Source: Dromaius novaehollandiae (taxonomy: Eukaryota > Chordata > Aves > Casuariiformes > Dromaiidae). From it: a stretch of 64,000 nt of DNA. Where the stretch lies: NCBI RefSeq assembly GCF_036370855.1, contig NC_088100.1, positions 33,554,563-33,618,562 of the forward strand. Direction: 5' to 3'. The translations under genes and the position numbers were made by a program. Positions 24,433-35,245 of this stretch are shown piece by piece. Position 1 is the first letter of the stretch. The number at the start of each line of letters is the position of its first letter. The notes beneath the pieces were generated by a model, which was given only the letters and a program-made list of their open reading frames with translations, was not told the origin of the DNA and searched no databases.

Positions 24433-27194
24433 CAGCATGATGAAACTCACAATTCTCAAATACTTAGAAAGTCAGTTTCATTTCTTGGTAGCTAAGACTG
24501 AACTTGTTAGTGAAACACAAATATATATTATATATTTTAGTAACTCAGAGGATTTTAATTCAAGGAACATTTTTAACTGAGAAACATTACAATTAGAAGT
24601 GAACAATTAAAGGAACAGCAGAAGACTTTATTACTTTTATTTAGAAGGAACCAGCATAAATGTGGGTTTTTCATCACAAATTCCATCACAGCAATTGGTT
24701 TCTCAAGACAGCAAAGTTTAAGAAAGTAATTTACTTGACGTGTTGCAACAATTGTATTCATATTCCATTTCTAGATTTCACAGCAGTCTTCCCTAGATAG
24801 GACTTCAAAGAAATGGAGTTAATAGAGTGCCCATAAGCGACAAGACTTATGATGTTACTGATCAGGGGGCATTCTTACTAGCCAGGCAATGAAACCCTCT
24901 TCAAGTTTCTCATGTGTCATTTCAGCTTCAGGATATAACGTATTGAAATAGATTGGGCTTTCCATGCATCTTTGGCTGGATAGCAATGCCAGATATTTCA
25001 CATTTACAAAGTGGATGCGGGCAAGTCAGAAAATGACCACTGAAGGTTTAAAATACTTAGGATACGAACTAAGTCTCCTAATGTAGCCTTATGAAAAATG
25101 AGACAACTTTTGTGGCTTGTTTTACATTTTTCTCTAGAAAATTCTCTAGAATTTCTCTAGAGAATTTCTCTAGAAATTCTACTTCCTTTGTGCAAAAATG
25201 TAAGATAATGTAAAATCTTCTGTTGTGCCTAAGAATTTTTTTGTAATATGATTTTATTGACAATAACAACTTGGTGCAAGTCCATATTCCAACTTCCATC
25301 ATTATTTTTTCTACCATTACTCTGCAAAAGCTTTCATTTTTAGGTTTTAATAAACTTTATGTAAAGTCTCCTCACACTCTTTGTACTTATTTGGTAGTTC
25401 ACACGTAGCAATAGTAATTCATGTGCTTGTCCCAGCATATAGCGATTAATGAAGTATAATGAAATAATACAGAAGAGATTTATGTGATTGTGTCAGTAGT
25501 TAATAAAAAAGGTGACTAGGATAACTTACACACTTAACTTCATATGTTACATTTTGTTTTTAAATTGTCATGGAGACATTCAGATCATACAGTCTTAGGA
25601 CTTTAATATTTTGTTTGGGTTGGACTTAAATTAAGCATTGCCTCTCAAACTTTTGGGCTGCTGCTTCAGCTAATTAGTTCTTGCAGTAACTTGGGCTACA
25701 TCTTCTATGTGACATGTGCAGGCCTAAATTATGTGTAGGAGTCTGGGCTATCTGTGAATACCTATAAGAACATAATTATTACATCTAGTATTACCATTCC
25801 AGTCGTTTCATGTTTTAGTTGTTTCTAATACTAAAGATACTCTGATGTCTCACCTTATTTTTTCTTCAACTAATAATTCTTTTCTGTTTTACTTCCTTCA
25901 GTTTCAAGAAGAGTTGGCTGCTGCACTTTTTGCCTGTTGCTAATGAATGGAAAAATTCTTCAGCATCAGTCTCTAACAGAAAGGTTACCTTTCCTGCTGG
26001 TCACATATGGTGGAAAGTGATTTTATTGATATGTTAATATTTGGCTAGCAAGACTACACCTAGCAGTAATAACGTAGCCAGACCCTGGGACAAATCACCA
26101 CTCTGATTAGTGGAGGGTCTGTGTCTTTAACTGACTGTGACATTATGATATTTACCACCCCTTCACAGTGATTTGCTTATTAACACCATCTTAATCTGTT
26201 CTGAGCCATCTGTTGGTCATTCAAGTTTCAGTTTCCATCATGTGCTGGAGTAGCTGAGAGACTTCACTTTCTGAGCAGGGCGAAAGAGACTGAACACATT
26301 ATCAGTGAAAGTTTTGGTGATCACGGTACTGCTTAGTGGTTTTTCTTTTTAATTTATGTTTCCAACTTGTTTCCTGCAGGAAATCTCTTGGGGGCACACA
26401 AGCAGGTGGCCACAGTAATTCCTCTCAAATTCAAAGGGTCATGAAGGTTCACAGCCCTCAGAATCTGTGTAAGAGGTTAGTAGCATGGCTGGCTGAAAGC
26501 TGGTCCCTCTCCTCTTTCCAAACCCAGTGAGTTTGGCAGCAAAAAGCATTGAGCACTGCCAGCATAGATTTTTTTCCTTTGGTTCTTGCCCATGAGACGA
26601 TCTCTCTAGAAACTAGAGCTGTTTCCATCAGAAAGCATGACCGAGAGGTCTGAAGTGTCAGCATGTGTTAATAGTAGTTTACATTTTATTTGAAAGTGCA
26701 GTTTTCTCTGTTTTTCAGCTTTGCACTTCTAAGTAGCCTGAATGATTTCATTCACTGATATGCATGTATTCAAATAGGCAACCCTTCAGACCACTGGTCG
26801 GAGCTCATAAGCATGAGCATGATCTCCAGCCAGTGGATTATATGCAGATAATCTCTTGTAGAGAAAGGCTGTTGGGTTAATTATCAGATCCCCCAAATCA
26901 ATCTGTGAACTAGTAAATCAGAAATTAATACAGAAGCTGCCCAGAAGTGACGTTCTGTTTTGTTGTGTGCTTGAACTGTTTGGACTGTGGCATGTTTCAT
27001 GGCAAGTTTTGGTGGGTCCCAGCAGGGAAAAAATGGGATGTGACAGAGATAAGGGTATAGCTGAGAGCACGCCTCATGTGCAGGGAAGCACAGAGGGGAA
27101 TAGCTGAAGCTTATGGGTGCCCAGTTACCGTGTATAAGGAGCTGATAAGGCAAGTGTAGGTAAAGCTCAAATGGAGGAGCCCGAGGAAGGGGTG
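24433..27194. other. Proximal upstream flank of RIMS1, no gene seen
   Basis: No supported exon. Contains the CTCTAGA-rich palindromic patch at 25131-25180. Composition changes from AT-rich to GC-rich over the last few hundred bases as the CpG island begins. Confidence 0.5.
25131..25180. repeat. Short tandem/palindromic CTCTAGA array
   Basis: Four CTCTAGA units in 50 bases are spaced 10-13 bases apart. The central 'ttctctagagaa' is a perfect palindrome, so the patch can pair with itself. Function unknown; it may be a slippage product. Confidence 0.8.
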
Positions 27195-27703
27195 GTTGAG
27201 TGGACACAGCGGTGGCTCAGGCAAGGGGAGGCGAAGCCCCAGGAGCTGGGGCGAGCGTGGCTGGCGGGCTAGGGAGTGACAGCTCCCATGACACCCGGGC
27301 AGAGCAGGGAGCCCAGGCGTCCCTCGGCTGCCTTAGGCCACCCCGCAGAAAGCCTGCGGCACAGCTCCTCAGCGGCTGCCCCGAGCCCGAGGGCGGCGCC
27401 TGCCCAAGGCGAGGCAGCAGTCCCGCTGGGCACTCAGGCGAGCTCCCGGCCCGCAGCCGAGGTGCAGGAGACCACGGGAGGACGCAGGGAGAAAGGCAGT
27501 GCCAGGGCCAACTCCGCGAACGTGCGGCCGCGGGACGAGTGCGGGGCACCCGAGGAAGAGGCGCGGCCGGCCCAGGTCGCCGGCGCAGGCAGCCGGCGCT
27601 GCCGCCCGTGAGGCGGCGGCGGAGCGCCCCGGACTCCGCCTAAGCGGCACCAGCCCCCCTCCCTCCTCCTTCCAGCGCCGAGCTCGCAGCGGCGGAGCGT
27701 TTC

Positions 27704-27720
27704 GGCGGCGGCGGCGGCGG
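27704..27720. repeat. (CGG)n in the putative promoter/5' UTR
   Basis: Between five and six GGC units in a row, inside the CpG island about 380 bases upstream of the RIMS1 start codon. Short and probably stable, but in a position where length change could matter. Confidence 0.85.
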
Positions 27721-27843
27721 CAGCACCCGCCCTTCCCCGCCGGCCGGCTCGCGGCGCACACCGCCTCCCTCCGCACGCAGCCCGGCCGCGGCGAGCGGGC
27801 GCCCTCCCTGCCGCGCCGTGCCGCGGCGCCCCCCGCCCGGAGG

Positions 27844-27885
27844 ATGGGCTGCGGGCGGCGGCGCGGCAGCCCCCCAGCTCCCTGA
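27844..27885 (+). CDS. Upstream ORF 1 of RIMS1 (13 codons), possible
   Basis: ATG followed by 12 codons and TGA: MGCGRRRGSPPAP. It lies 209 bases before the main ATG, in another frame. It would be in the 5' UTR only if transcription starts upstream of 27844, which the sequence does not prove. No function is implied by the peptide; any effect would be on ribosome scanning. Low confidence. Confidence 0.25.
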   Translation: MGCGRRRGSPPAP

Positions 27886-27929
27886 AGCCGCGGAAACAAA
27901 GGGAGGAAGCAGCAGCCGGGCTGGGTTGG

Positions 27930-28022
27930 ATGCAAGCAACCATGAAAGGCTGGGTCTCCGCCTCCTCCGCTGCTGCCAGAGAGCTGCCGGCTGCTGCTGC
28001 TGCTCAGAGGACTACACTGTGA
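27930..28022 (+). CDS. Upstream ORF 2 of RIMS1 (30 codons), possible
   Basis: This frame opens at ATG 27930, has a second in-frame ATG at 27942 and stops at TGA 28020-28022, 72 bases before the RIMS1 start. The first ATG has T at -3 and is weak. The second has A at -3 and would be a better start, giving 26 codons. The middle of the peptide is alanine-rich because a (CTG)n-like stretch (27989-28003) is read as GCT codons. An upstream ORF ending this close before the main start commonly lowers translation or allows re-initiation. Whether it is in the mRNA depends on the transcription start, which I cannot see. Confidence 0.35.
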   Translation: MQATMKGWVSASSAAARELPAAAAAQRTTL

Positions 28023-28094
28023 GGGGAGGCGGGGGAGAGGCTGGATTGGTTTGCCTTGCCAAGGTAGAAGGTGTAAGGGAGAGGCAGAAATAAA

Positions 28095-28258
28095 ATGTCT
28101 TCTTCAGTGGGCCCCCGCGGCCCTCGCCCACCCACGGTGCCCCCCCCGATGCAGGAGCTGCCCGACCTGAGCCACCTGACAGAGGAGGAGAGGAACATTA
28201 TTATGGCAGTGATGGACCGGCAGAAAGAAGAGGAAGAGAAAGAAGAGGCCATGCTCAA
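28095..28258 (+). CDS. RIMS1: RIMS1 exon 1 (coding part), Rab3-interacting molecule 1, N-terminus
   Basis: RIM1 is a presynaptic active-zone scaffold that links Rab3-bearing synaptic vesicles, Munc13 and calcium channels. This exon encodes the first 54 residues plus two bases of codon 55. The protein opens MSSSVGPRGPRPPTVPPP, then ELPDLSHLTEEERNIIMAV, then a glutamate/lysine-rich helix (RQKEEEEKEEAM). The second part is the start of the Rab3-binding helix, shared by RIM proteins. The proline-rich opening matches RIM1 and differs from RIM2, which is why I assign RIMS1. The ATG is preceded by A at -3 and by an in-frame stop TAA at 28074-28076, so the start is well fixed. The exon ends at a GTAAGC donor, leaving the next codon split after two bases (AA|G, lysine), as in RIM1 of other vertebrates to my knowledge. 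The zinc finger, PDZ and C2 domains lie in later exons outside the window. Confidence 0.95.
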
Positions 28259-28264
28259 GTAAGC
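28259..28264 (+). promoter_or_regulatory. RIMS1: Splice donor of RIMS1 exon 1
   Basis: CTCAA is followed by GTAAGC. This is a near-consensus donor, with phase 2 (two bases of a codon left in exon 1). If read through, translation would hit a stop at once (AAG TAA is out of the true frame; in frame the codon is AAG then TAA). This confirms that the coding exon must end here. Confidence 0.92.
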
Positions 28265-28942
28265 AGACGCCAGTCATTCATTCATTCAGTCACTCATTCA
28301 TGCGCCGATTGCTGGCGGGCGGGAGCGGGCGCTGCCACACCGGGAGCAGGACGGTACCCGGGGCCGGCTTCGCCCCGCAGGGACCCCTCAGCGGGGCTGG
28401 CGCTGCGGAGCCCAGGTCCTCCTCCGCCCCCGGCCCGTAACTTCCTTCCCCCAGCCGTCCTCCCCACCGCGGGAGCCACCTCCTGAGGCAGAGCTGCCCG
28501 GGGAGCCCGGCGCCCCGGGACAGAAAGGGACGGTGGCCCTCCTCGCCCCGAGGGAGCGCGCGGCGGAGAGCGGGCGAAGCGGAGGGAGGAAGCCCCGACA
28601 CGGCGGTGAGGGGCGAGGTGGGATTCCTTTGGGGTCCCCAAGGCTCTGCCTTTTCCAGGAGGGACTGCGGGGTGGGGTTTCCCCGCTCACGGGAGCCTCC
28701 CAAACTGCCGTGCTGCCCCCACCTGGCTCGGCCTCGGCTCCCTCCCACCAAGGGGGGGGAGGGGAGGGGTCGGCGGCTGCCCCCAACCGCCGCCCTGCTC
28801 GCGCCCCAACCGCCGCCAACCGCCACCCTGCCCGCGCCCCGCCCGCGCCCCCAACCGCCGCCCCGCCGCGGGGCCGCGCTGCCCTGCGCCGCCCGCCGGC
28901 TCCCGGGCAGGCAGGGGCTGCGGGGCAGCTCGCTGTGGAGAC

Positions 28943-29000
28943 AACAAGGCGTTTATAATTAGCAAATAAATGTAATTAGTCGCACTGCTCATTACGGAGG
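28943..29000. promoter_or_regulatory. AT-rich patch with two TAATTA-type cores at the island edge
   Basis: Directly after the GC-rich island come 'ttataattagcaaataaatg' and then 'taattagtcgcactgctcat'. Two TAATTAG cores 17 bases apart are typical homeodomain-binding sequences. That they bind anything is inference; such cores occur by chance in AT-rich DNA. The sharp change of composition and the position just inside intron 1 make it worth a conservation check. Confidence 0.3.
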
Positions 29001-30431
29001 GGAAGTGTGCGTACGTGCTTGTGGGACGGAGGGGAACTGGGCTTATCACGCTCCCGGCTACACAGGGAGGGGTGTGGGGAGCTCGGGGTGTTGGTAGATG
29101 CCATATTTGGAAAGCAGAACCTTACAGTCTCCGTTGAACCTTTCCTCTCTCTTTTTTCCCCCCCTTTCCTTGTCAAATAATGCATGTGACCACATTTTTT
29201 AGCCTCCTTCATCAATAGGAGGCTTCAAACCTAACGTTACCAAATTGCCTGCTGTGGGTGATGAGAATAAACAGATTGAAACTGTGGCCTGTGGAGGAGA
29301 ATCAGATTTTCTCCTCTTCTGACTACCCTTCAGGCCTATTCACTTTGTGAGGGAAGTGGTAGAATAGGTAGATGGATTATATACAAACCTTTCTGTTATC
29401 CACAATCTCTTCACCGTGTAAGGTGTATCTTTATCTCACTGACTTCTGATCTCATATATATGCATTTGGAAGGGACCTTCAGAAGGTGCGACATGGTTTG
29501 GGGATTTCTTTTGGCTGCATCAGATATAAGTGCTTGGCAGACGTGGGTTCCAGCTCTTCCCGGTGGCTGCCTCTAACCGACGGAGATACCAAATCCCTGC
29601 AGACTCCGAACTTCCATGCCATGTATTGCAAGTGATGAAGCTGGGACTTTATATTCATTCATTATATTGCTGTCTCTGTCCTTTCTCATTGGTGCCTGGA
29701 TTCGGATTTCTACAGGGGCTACTGGTGCTCATTGGAAAGGTCCACTTGCTAGTGCTGTGTATCACGTAGGACTGGGACTGAAGTGGGGAACGTAGTATCT
29801 GGATCTCGGTCCAAGAGGAAGAGTTCAGTTTGCTTTTGCTGTTTGATGCGCTTGGGGTGTGGTTAGTATTTGAGGTGCAACGGTTGAACAAATAAATATT
29901 TTGCAAAAATGCGTTGTATTACTCAATGTGAGGAAGCATAAGTGAAGGATGCCTCTTTAGTTTTTATTTATCGGAAGAGAATTAAAAGGAAAAATAGTTC
30001 AAAGGTTCTAAGCTGCATTTATCTTTCTTCCATTCCTTTTCCTCTGCTACAGCTACTTCCCCTAAATATTTACCTTTTATTTGATGAAGAAGATTACTAG
30101 TTCTATGATGATGTTGTAGAGCAATACTATAAATCCTGTAGTCACTGCAAGAATGAACTTTTATCGGCTGAGATGGTAATTTCTCAGCCCTGTTCTTGTT
30201 AACATGAGATAGAGGATAAATTTTCCTCTTTTTTTCTTCTGCTCTTCATTCATATAGTAATTTTTGAATTCTAGAATGATACTTTGTCATTTTTGTAGGA
30301 TTCTGGGAGTCTTCAGCAGTTTCACTAAAAGGATGTAGGAGACTTTTTAAAAATTTTTAGAAGAGGTCAAAAATTGTTTGTTAATTCAGCTTAAAATTGC
30401 TTTATATTATGTTCGAAGGTTTGTGATGCCC

Positions 30432-30492
30432 AAAGTTTATTTCCTAAAACTGTTTAAAAAACATTTTTAAAAGTTTATTTCCTAAAACTGTT
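30432..30492 (+). repeat. Direct repeat, 23 bases, two copies
   Basis: 'aaagtttatttcctaaaact' plus 'gtt' occurs at 30432-30454 and again at 30470-30492, with 15 bases between. Likely a small recent tandem duplication. Confidence 0.85.
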
Positions 30493-31789
30493 CTTTTAAT
30501 TCAAGAGAGTAACAGTTTAGACTCTCCATCAGCCTGAGAAATTGTGATTTTAAATAGATTTTTTCTTTAAATAAAGAGCCAGAAATTTATAGAAAATTTA
30601 CTGAAAAGCTTATGAACCTGTTTACTCATTTTAGTTGTATCATTGGTTTACAAAAATTAGGTCATAGCAAATAATTTTCATGTGGATTATGATTTTAAAT
30701 CATAGGGAGCTGCTATATTTCTAAAATCATTTGCCTTTTTTATATGCCTAGTGTTTAGTTCTTTCCTGGGACAAGCGTTATATACATCTTGCCAGATGGT
30801 AACCCTTATAGATTGGATTTTGAGGCAAGAATTTACTTCCTTATTTTGTAGAGGCATGCTACAAATATGCAATGGTGCTATCGAGATGACACAGCTATAT
30901 TATAAAAGTCACATACCATTCACAGCCCCTTTCTATTATCTTCAGTAAAAGTTGTTCTGATTTTCCAAATGTCTCAACAAAACAGCCACCAGTTTTTGTT
31001 TGAAACCACCTGACAGAGAAATGTTTCCTTGTGTAACGCCCACATACAAATCTGGAATGTCCCCTGAAGTAAGGCTCATTTATGTTGCAAACTAGGCTAC
31101 TTTCAATCCTGGACTGACGAGAGGTCCGATACCTGGTGCCTCATGAATCATAAAGGCTGAAAAGGGTACAGCATTTCCTTCCTGTTCTGGATGTTCTAAT
31201 AGAAAGAAAAGTTTCTGAAACAGTATTGGTAATCTTCATTTACAGCATTTCTCATGGTGAAATCTGTAGGAAAAGTTCCTGGTTAAATTGCACTATTCTT
31301 CACATAATGATTATAATATTGTGGATCCAAATGAATTAATTTGAGGTGTTTCTGTGAGCAAGTTGCATGGATTTCAGGAGACATGAAAGAGGTTAGGGTC
31401 ATCAGTAATGAAGCTGTGTCCCTCTCCACGGTATCTGCACCTCTCTGTCTTCCTGAGCCCTGTTTCTGAGCCTGAGCTAGAAGCATTCCTGCAAAACCTC
31501 TCTGCCAGTTCATGCTGACATCAGCACATATTGCAGCGTGCCTGCCTGGGAGCTGCTACAGGGAACAGGACTAGGGACAATGTAACGCTTTCTCTGCTTG
31601 TTCTGGAGAATGATAAAAATGTATCCTTCTATTTGAAGCCTTGTTTTGCCCATGTGTCTTCAGGAACTTGCCCTGCCTGTCAGTTTATTGGCCTGCTGAG
31701 TTTCCTTCAGCAGTTTACGGCTAAAGGAACTTGCCACACCCTTAGGATAAAGGGGATCAACTTATACTGGCCAGTGTGAACCCTTCCCT

Positions 31790-31817
31790 CCCCCCCCCCC
31801 CCCCCCCCCCCCCCCCC
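31790..31817. repeat. Poly(C) run, 28 bases
   Basis: Twenty-eight consecutive C bases preceded by a C/T-rich lead ('cccttccctc'). Homopolymer C of this length is rare in vertebrate DNA and can form i-motif or, on the other strand, G-quadruplex structures. The length in an assembly may not be accurate. Confidence 0.9.
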
Positions 31818-34800
31818 GTGTATTCCTGATCAGTGACAAAGACCCTGTCTTCCCCCGACCCTTTCAATATCAGATTTCAGGCTGCCCTGTGTTGTGTTTG
31901 TGCAAGAGAAACTTTGTGCTATCCTCTAACCTGTTGAATGCCTTGGAGCAATGTGTTTGGGGGCTTTTGTGAAGGTTCCTCCTTTTGCTTTTTTAAGAAC
32001 AGCCACATCTTGGCATGAGGAACACTTCAATGTTAGCCAAGTCCCTTGAAATCAGCTTTACCTCTAAAGAACAGGTTTTGCATTCTGCTCTAATAGAGTT
32101 AGTGTCACTGTAGGTACTCCTGAAAGCATATCCATGCCTCAGTGCAATGAAGTGCAGCCCCAGTTTGGTGTATGGTACCGAAGACTCATATCCACATAAG
32201 CACTGTGATGCCTACCTGGCACTCAGTAAAAATTGAGGCACCTTGAGTGCAGTCCACAAAATCTTTTCCCTAATAACACACCTGAGAAGCCAGGCATTCC
32301 TGTGTGTCCAGGGCCCACAGTCCCAGAGCACGTGCAGGCACACAAGGGCCTTGGCTGCAGTGAGTTGCTTGGCTTGCTGTCTGTCTTGGGCTTAAGCCTG
32401 TTTGGAAGTCACGGACTACAGTCATATGCTTAAGTCCTCTGAAAGACCTGACACTAATATAGCACACATCTTATGCATGATTCCACACTGAACACAACTC
32501 AAAGCACTGGTGTTACAGCAGTGGGTCTTTTCTTAACATGTAGGCAATAGTACTGCTTCTGATCACCTTAGGTCTAATAGCCCTGTGGCTAGGAAGTAGC
32601 TATCTATGCCCAATGCGCTTCTCAGACAGAAGAGATTGTGTCTTGAGAAGGGCCATTAAGTTCTAAGTTAGTGGAAACAGTTTGGCTCCCCATACAGAGC
32701 AGAATGAAAAGTTTATGGGCCCAGAAGCCTAACTCAATAGCAAGCCCAAATAGAGCTCTCCCCTGCAAGGGGATACGTGCTTTTGTTACCCAGGGCTGTT
32801 AATTCAGCCTGGGTTAATTAATACATAATAAAGATTAAAGAGTCATTCGATTAAAAGTACAGAGAGCTTGGGGAGGCAAGTCATCCTCCTTTGCAGCTGA
32901 ATGATCTTGTCTCAGGGCTTCAGAGCTGCCTCCTTGTTCCTGTGTGGTGAGGAGAACTTCACCTTCATGCCTGCCACACCTTTGACAACACCATTGGAGA
33001 GTAGTCTGTTGAGGAGGTATGGCTTTACCACAATAGACTCAGCTCTTGCCCATTCTTGCTTCCATTTTCGTGCCAACTGTGCTAGATTTTGTGGGTTTAT
33101 CTGGAGACTGTAGTCTCTAGCAACTCTCTTATATAGAGATTGGCCTTCTAGACCCCTAGCCTTCCACTGCTCTTGTATAAATAAATTTGTGTAGCCCGGT
33201 GGTAGAACAAGCCATGGCCTCCTCTGCAGACTAATTCACATAGGAGACCTTTGTCCTGTGTTACATGGTAGGTAGAAAGAGAAAAGCTTCATACAGAGTG
33301 GCTGATGTGTCTAGGCCGAAGTGCAGATTTTGACCTACAAGTTATTCTGATGTGACGAACAAATTGTGGGGGCGCTTGAGGAGGAAAGTTTTCGGTGAGG
33401 CTGAAGAGAAAAGACAAACCATAATTTGCAAAAATATTTTAAGGAAAAATGTTTAAAATGTTTCAAGTGTAAATTCAAACACTAAGCCTGCAGCAACTGT
33501 ATTGTTTGTGGCTATAAGGTTCTTTGAAGTGGGATAGCTTCTGTTAATCTGCCATAAATTTCAAGCATAGACAAATCACAGAACTATATATATTTATATG
33601 TATGTATTTAAGCTGAAGTTTGCTTGTAAGCAATTACGTGCATTATATCATTGGGTTAGTTAAGCATTATGCCCAAAACACAGAATCTGTGAGCACTGCT
33701 GGTTGAGTTCCAGTCTCTTCTGCTGGGGACTCTCACAGCCCAACAAGGCACCGTACACTGGCACAGTCAAAGTATGCTTTTCTCCACTGCTTGTGGAACA
33801 GTAGCTGATCAAGAGGGGAATAGGTATAAATCAGCCTTGGATAAATTTTGGCCAGAAATTAGAAGGAGGTTCCTAATTATCAGAGCACTCATTTTCTGGA
33901 GCAAATTTTAAATGAGGAGAAAAGCTCTTACTACTCCTGTGATAGGATTTAATGACGTTGTTAAAGAGATTGTTTGCCTTGTATTGGCAATAGTAGGAAA
34001 CTGAACTCTCAGACACAGGGTGGTCACTTCTGGTTTTGTAATCCTGGCTGAGTTGCTCCACTGGAGAAGCCAACAGGTGCTCAAAGCCTTCCCAGATCTT
34101 AGCAGAGTTGTTCCAAGAGTTGCCATGGGAATGGTAGTTAATAATCAGGGAGGAGGTGATCCTAATATGCTATTTTGACCATTTACTGTAGTGCCCAAAT
34201 CTGAATTTAGTAGAATTCGGGTTTCTAGACCAACACAGATACTGGAGCCACTCACTTTTCAGGGCTGCCAAATCCTGAAGTCACTTAACATTTGATGAGA
34301 GTCTGTGTTTATGGTGAAAGCTCCCCAGATACCCCCTATAATTTCCTATGTTCGCCCAGCAGTTTCCAGTCAGAACTGCTAGGTACATAACTCTCTGAAT
34401 ATTAACAGATTGGCAAGGAGGCACCTGTTCCTAACCAGTTTTCTGGAGACAGTATGTTTCCCTCTCCACTTCTTACACTTGGACCGTGCCTAACACTGGC
34501 AGAAAACATTGAATTCTGCTCAAAACACAGTGGCAGCTGCTGCCACCCTTGTATTTTGAATAGTAATCACAGGAAAAATAAGCAACTAGGGTTTCACAAC
34601 CTTCCTAGCCTAAATGGCATAAACCCACCAGTGCTAATTCCCCTTCCATAAACACTAGGGAAGGGAGAGAGAGGATCGTTCTCCATCCCTTCTGTTGAAA
34701 CTGGGCCACCATAGAGAAATGAATGTAAGAGTTGTGGGGCCATCATGAGGAAGCCTGTCATTATCCTATCTTTAGGATAAAGGATCTAAAGCCTATTGTT

Positions 34801-35245
34801 AACCCCACTGAGAAGATAAAAGAGGAATCAAGGGTTCTGGGAATGGCTTGTGAATTTTGTACTAAGGAATTAAAGAATACAATACATAAATAATACCCAA
34901 GACACTCTCCTCTGAGTCAGGCTCCCTCTTGCTTATTTTTCCATAGTTCCATGAATCTCACTTTCCTTTTTGTGCAAAGAGACAGGAGGAATAGAGGATA
35001 TCCTCACCTCTATTGCTTGAAAACCTTTTATTTTTTCTTTTTATTTAAAGGAGTTTGGAACCATCATGTTTGAAGCTCTTTAGATGAGCAGGGAGCAGAA
35101 TCCAGACTACCTGCTGTTTGGGTTGTTTAGGTACCTAAAATTGTCTGGATAGTCCCTTTCAGTATCACATTGTGCCTCTTCCTGACTACCAGGTTTGATC
35201 CTGACACTTTGCTTTACAAATCCAAGTTGTGAAGGACTGGATTTT

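Larger units (their letters stand above)
27195..28935. promoter_or_regulatory. RIMS1: CpG island with the RIMS1 promoter and 5' UTR
   Basis: CpG dinucleotides, rare elsewhere in the window, are dense from about 27200 to 28930, with runs such as (CGG)n at 27704-27720. The island covers the first coding exon at 28095 and continues about 670 bases into intron 1. I see no convincing TATA box near the exon, which is usual for a CpG-island promoter with dispersed start sites. The exact transcription start cannot be set from sequence. High-coding-potential frames on both strands here (up to 188 codons, rich in Ala, Arg, Gly and Pro) are a by-product of GC content. The island is the only one in 64 kb, in keeping with a single gene start. 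Confidence 0.88.
28265..35245 (+). other. RIMS1: RIMS1 intron 1, first part
   Basis: No exon 2 and no other gene found. An imperfect (ATTC)n stretch follows the donor at 28272-28302. The CpG island ends at about 28935 and AT-rich DNA follows. Further on there are a 23-base direct repeat (30432-30454 and 30470-30492) and the poly(C) run at 31790. Frames up to about 80 codons near 31531 and 32233 are featureless. Confidence 0.6.

Noticed and set aside
28326..28410. Half-sites similar to the RE1/REST silencer (GGCGCTG) near exon 1
   Set aside because: Only the left half matches; the right half (GGTGCTGA-type) is missing at the required spacing, and GGCGCTG is expected by chance in a CpG island.
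27200..29049. Many open frames of 80-188 codons on both strands in the CpG island
   Set aside because: They are rich in Ala, Arg, Gly and Pro and overlap in several frames, as expected from high GC with few stop codons. Only the RIMS1 frame has family identity.
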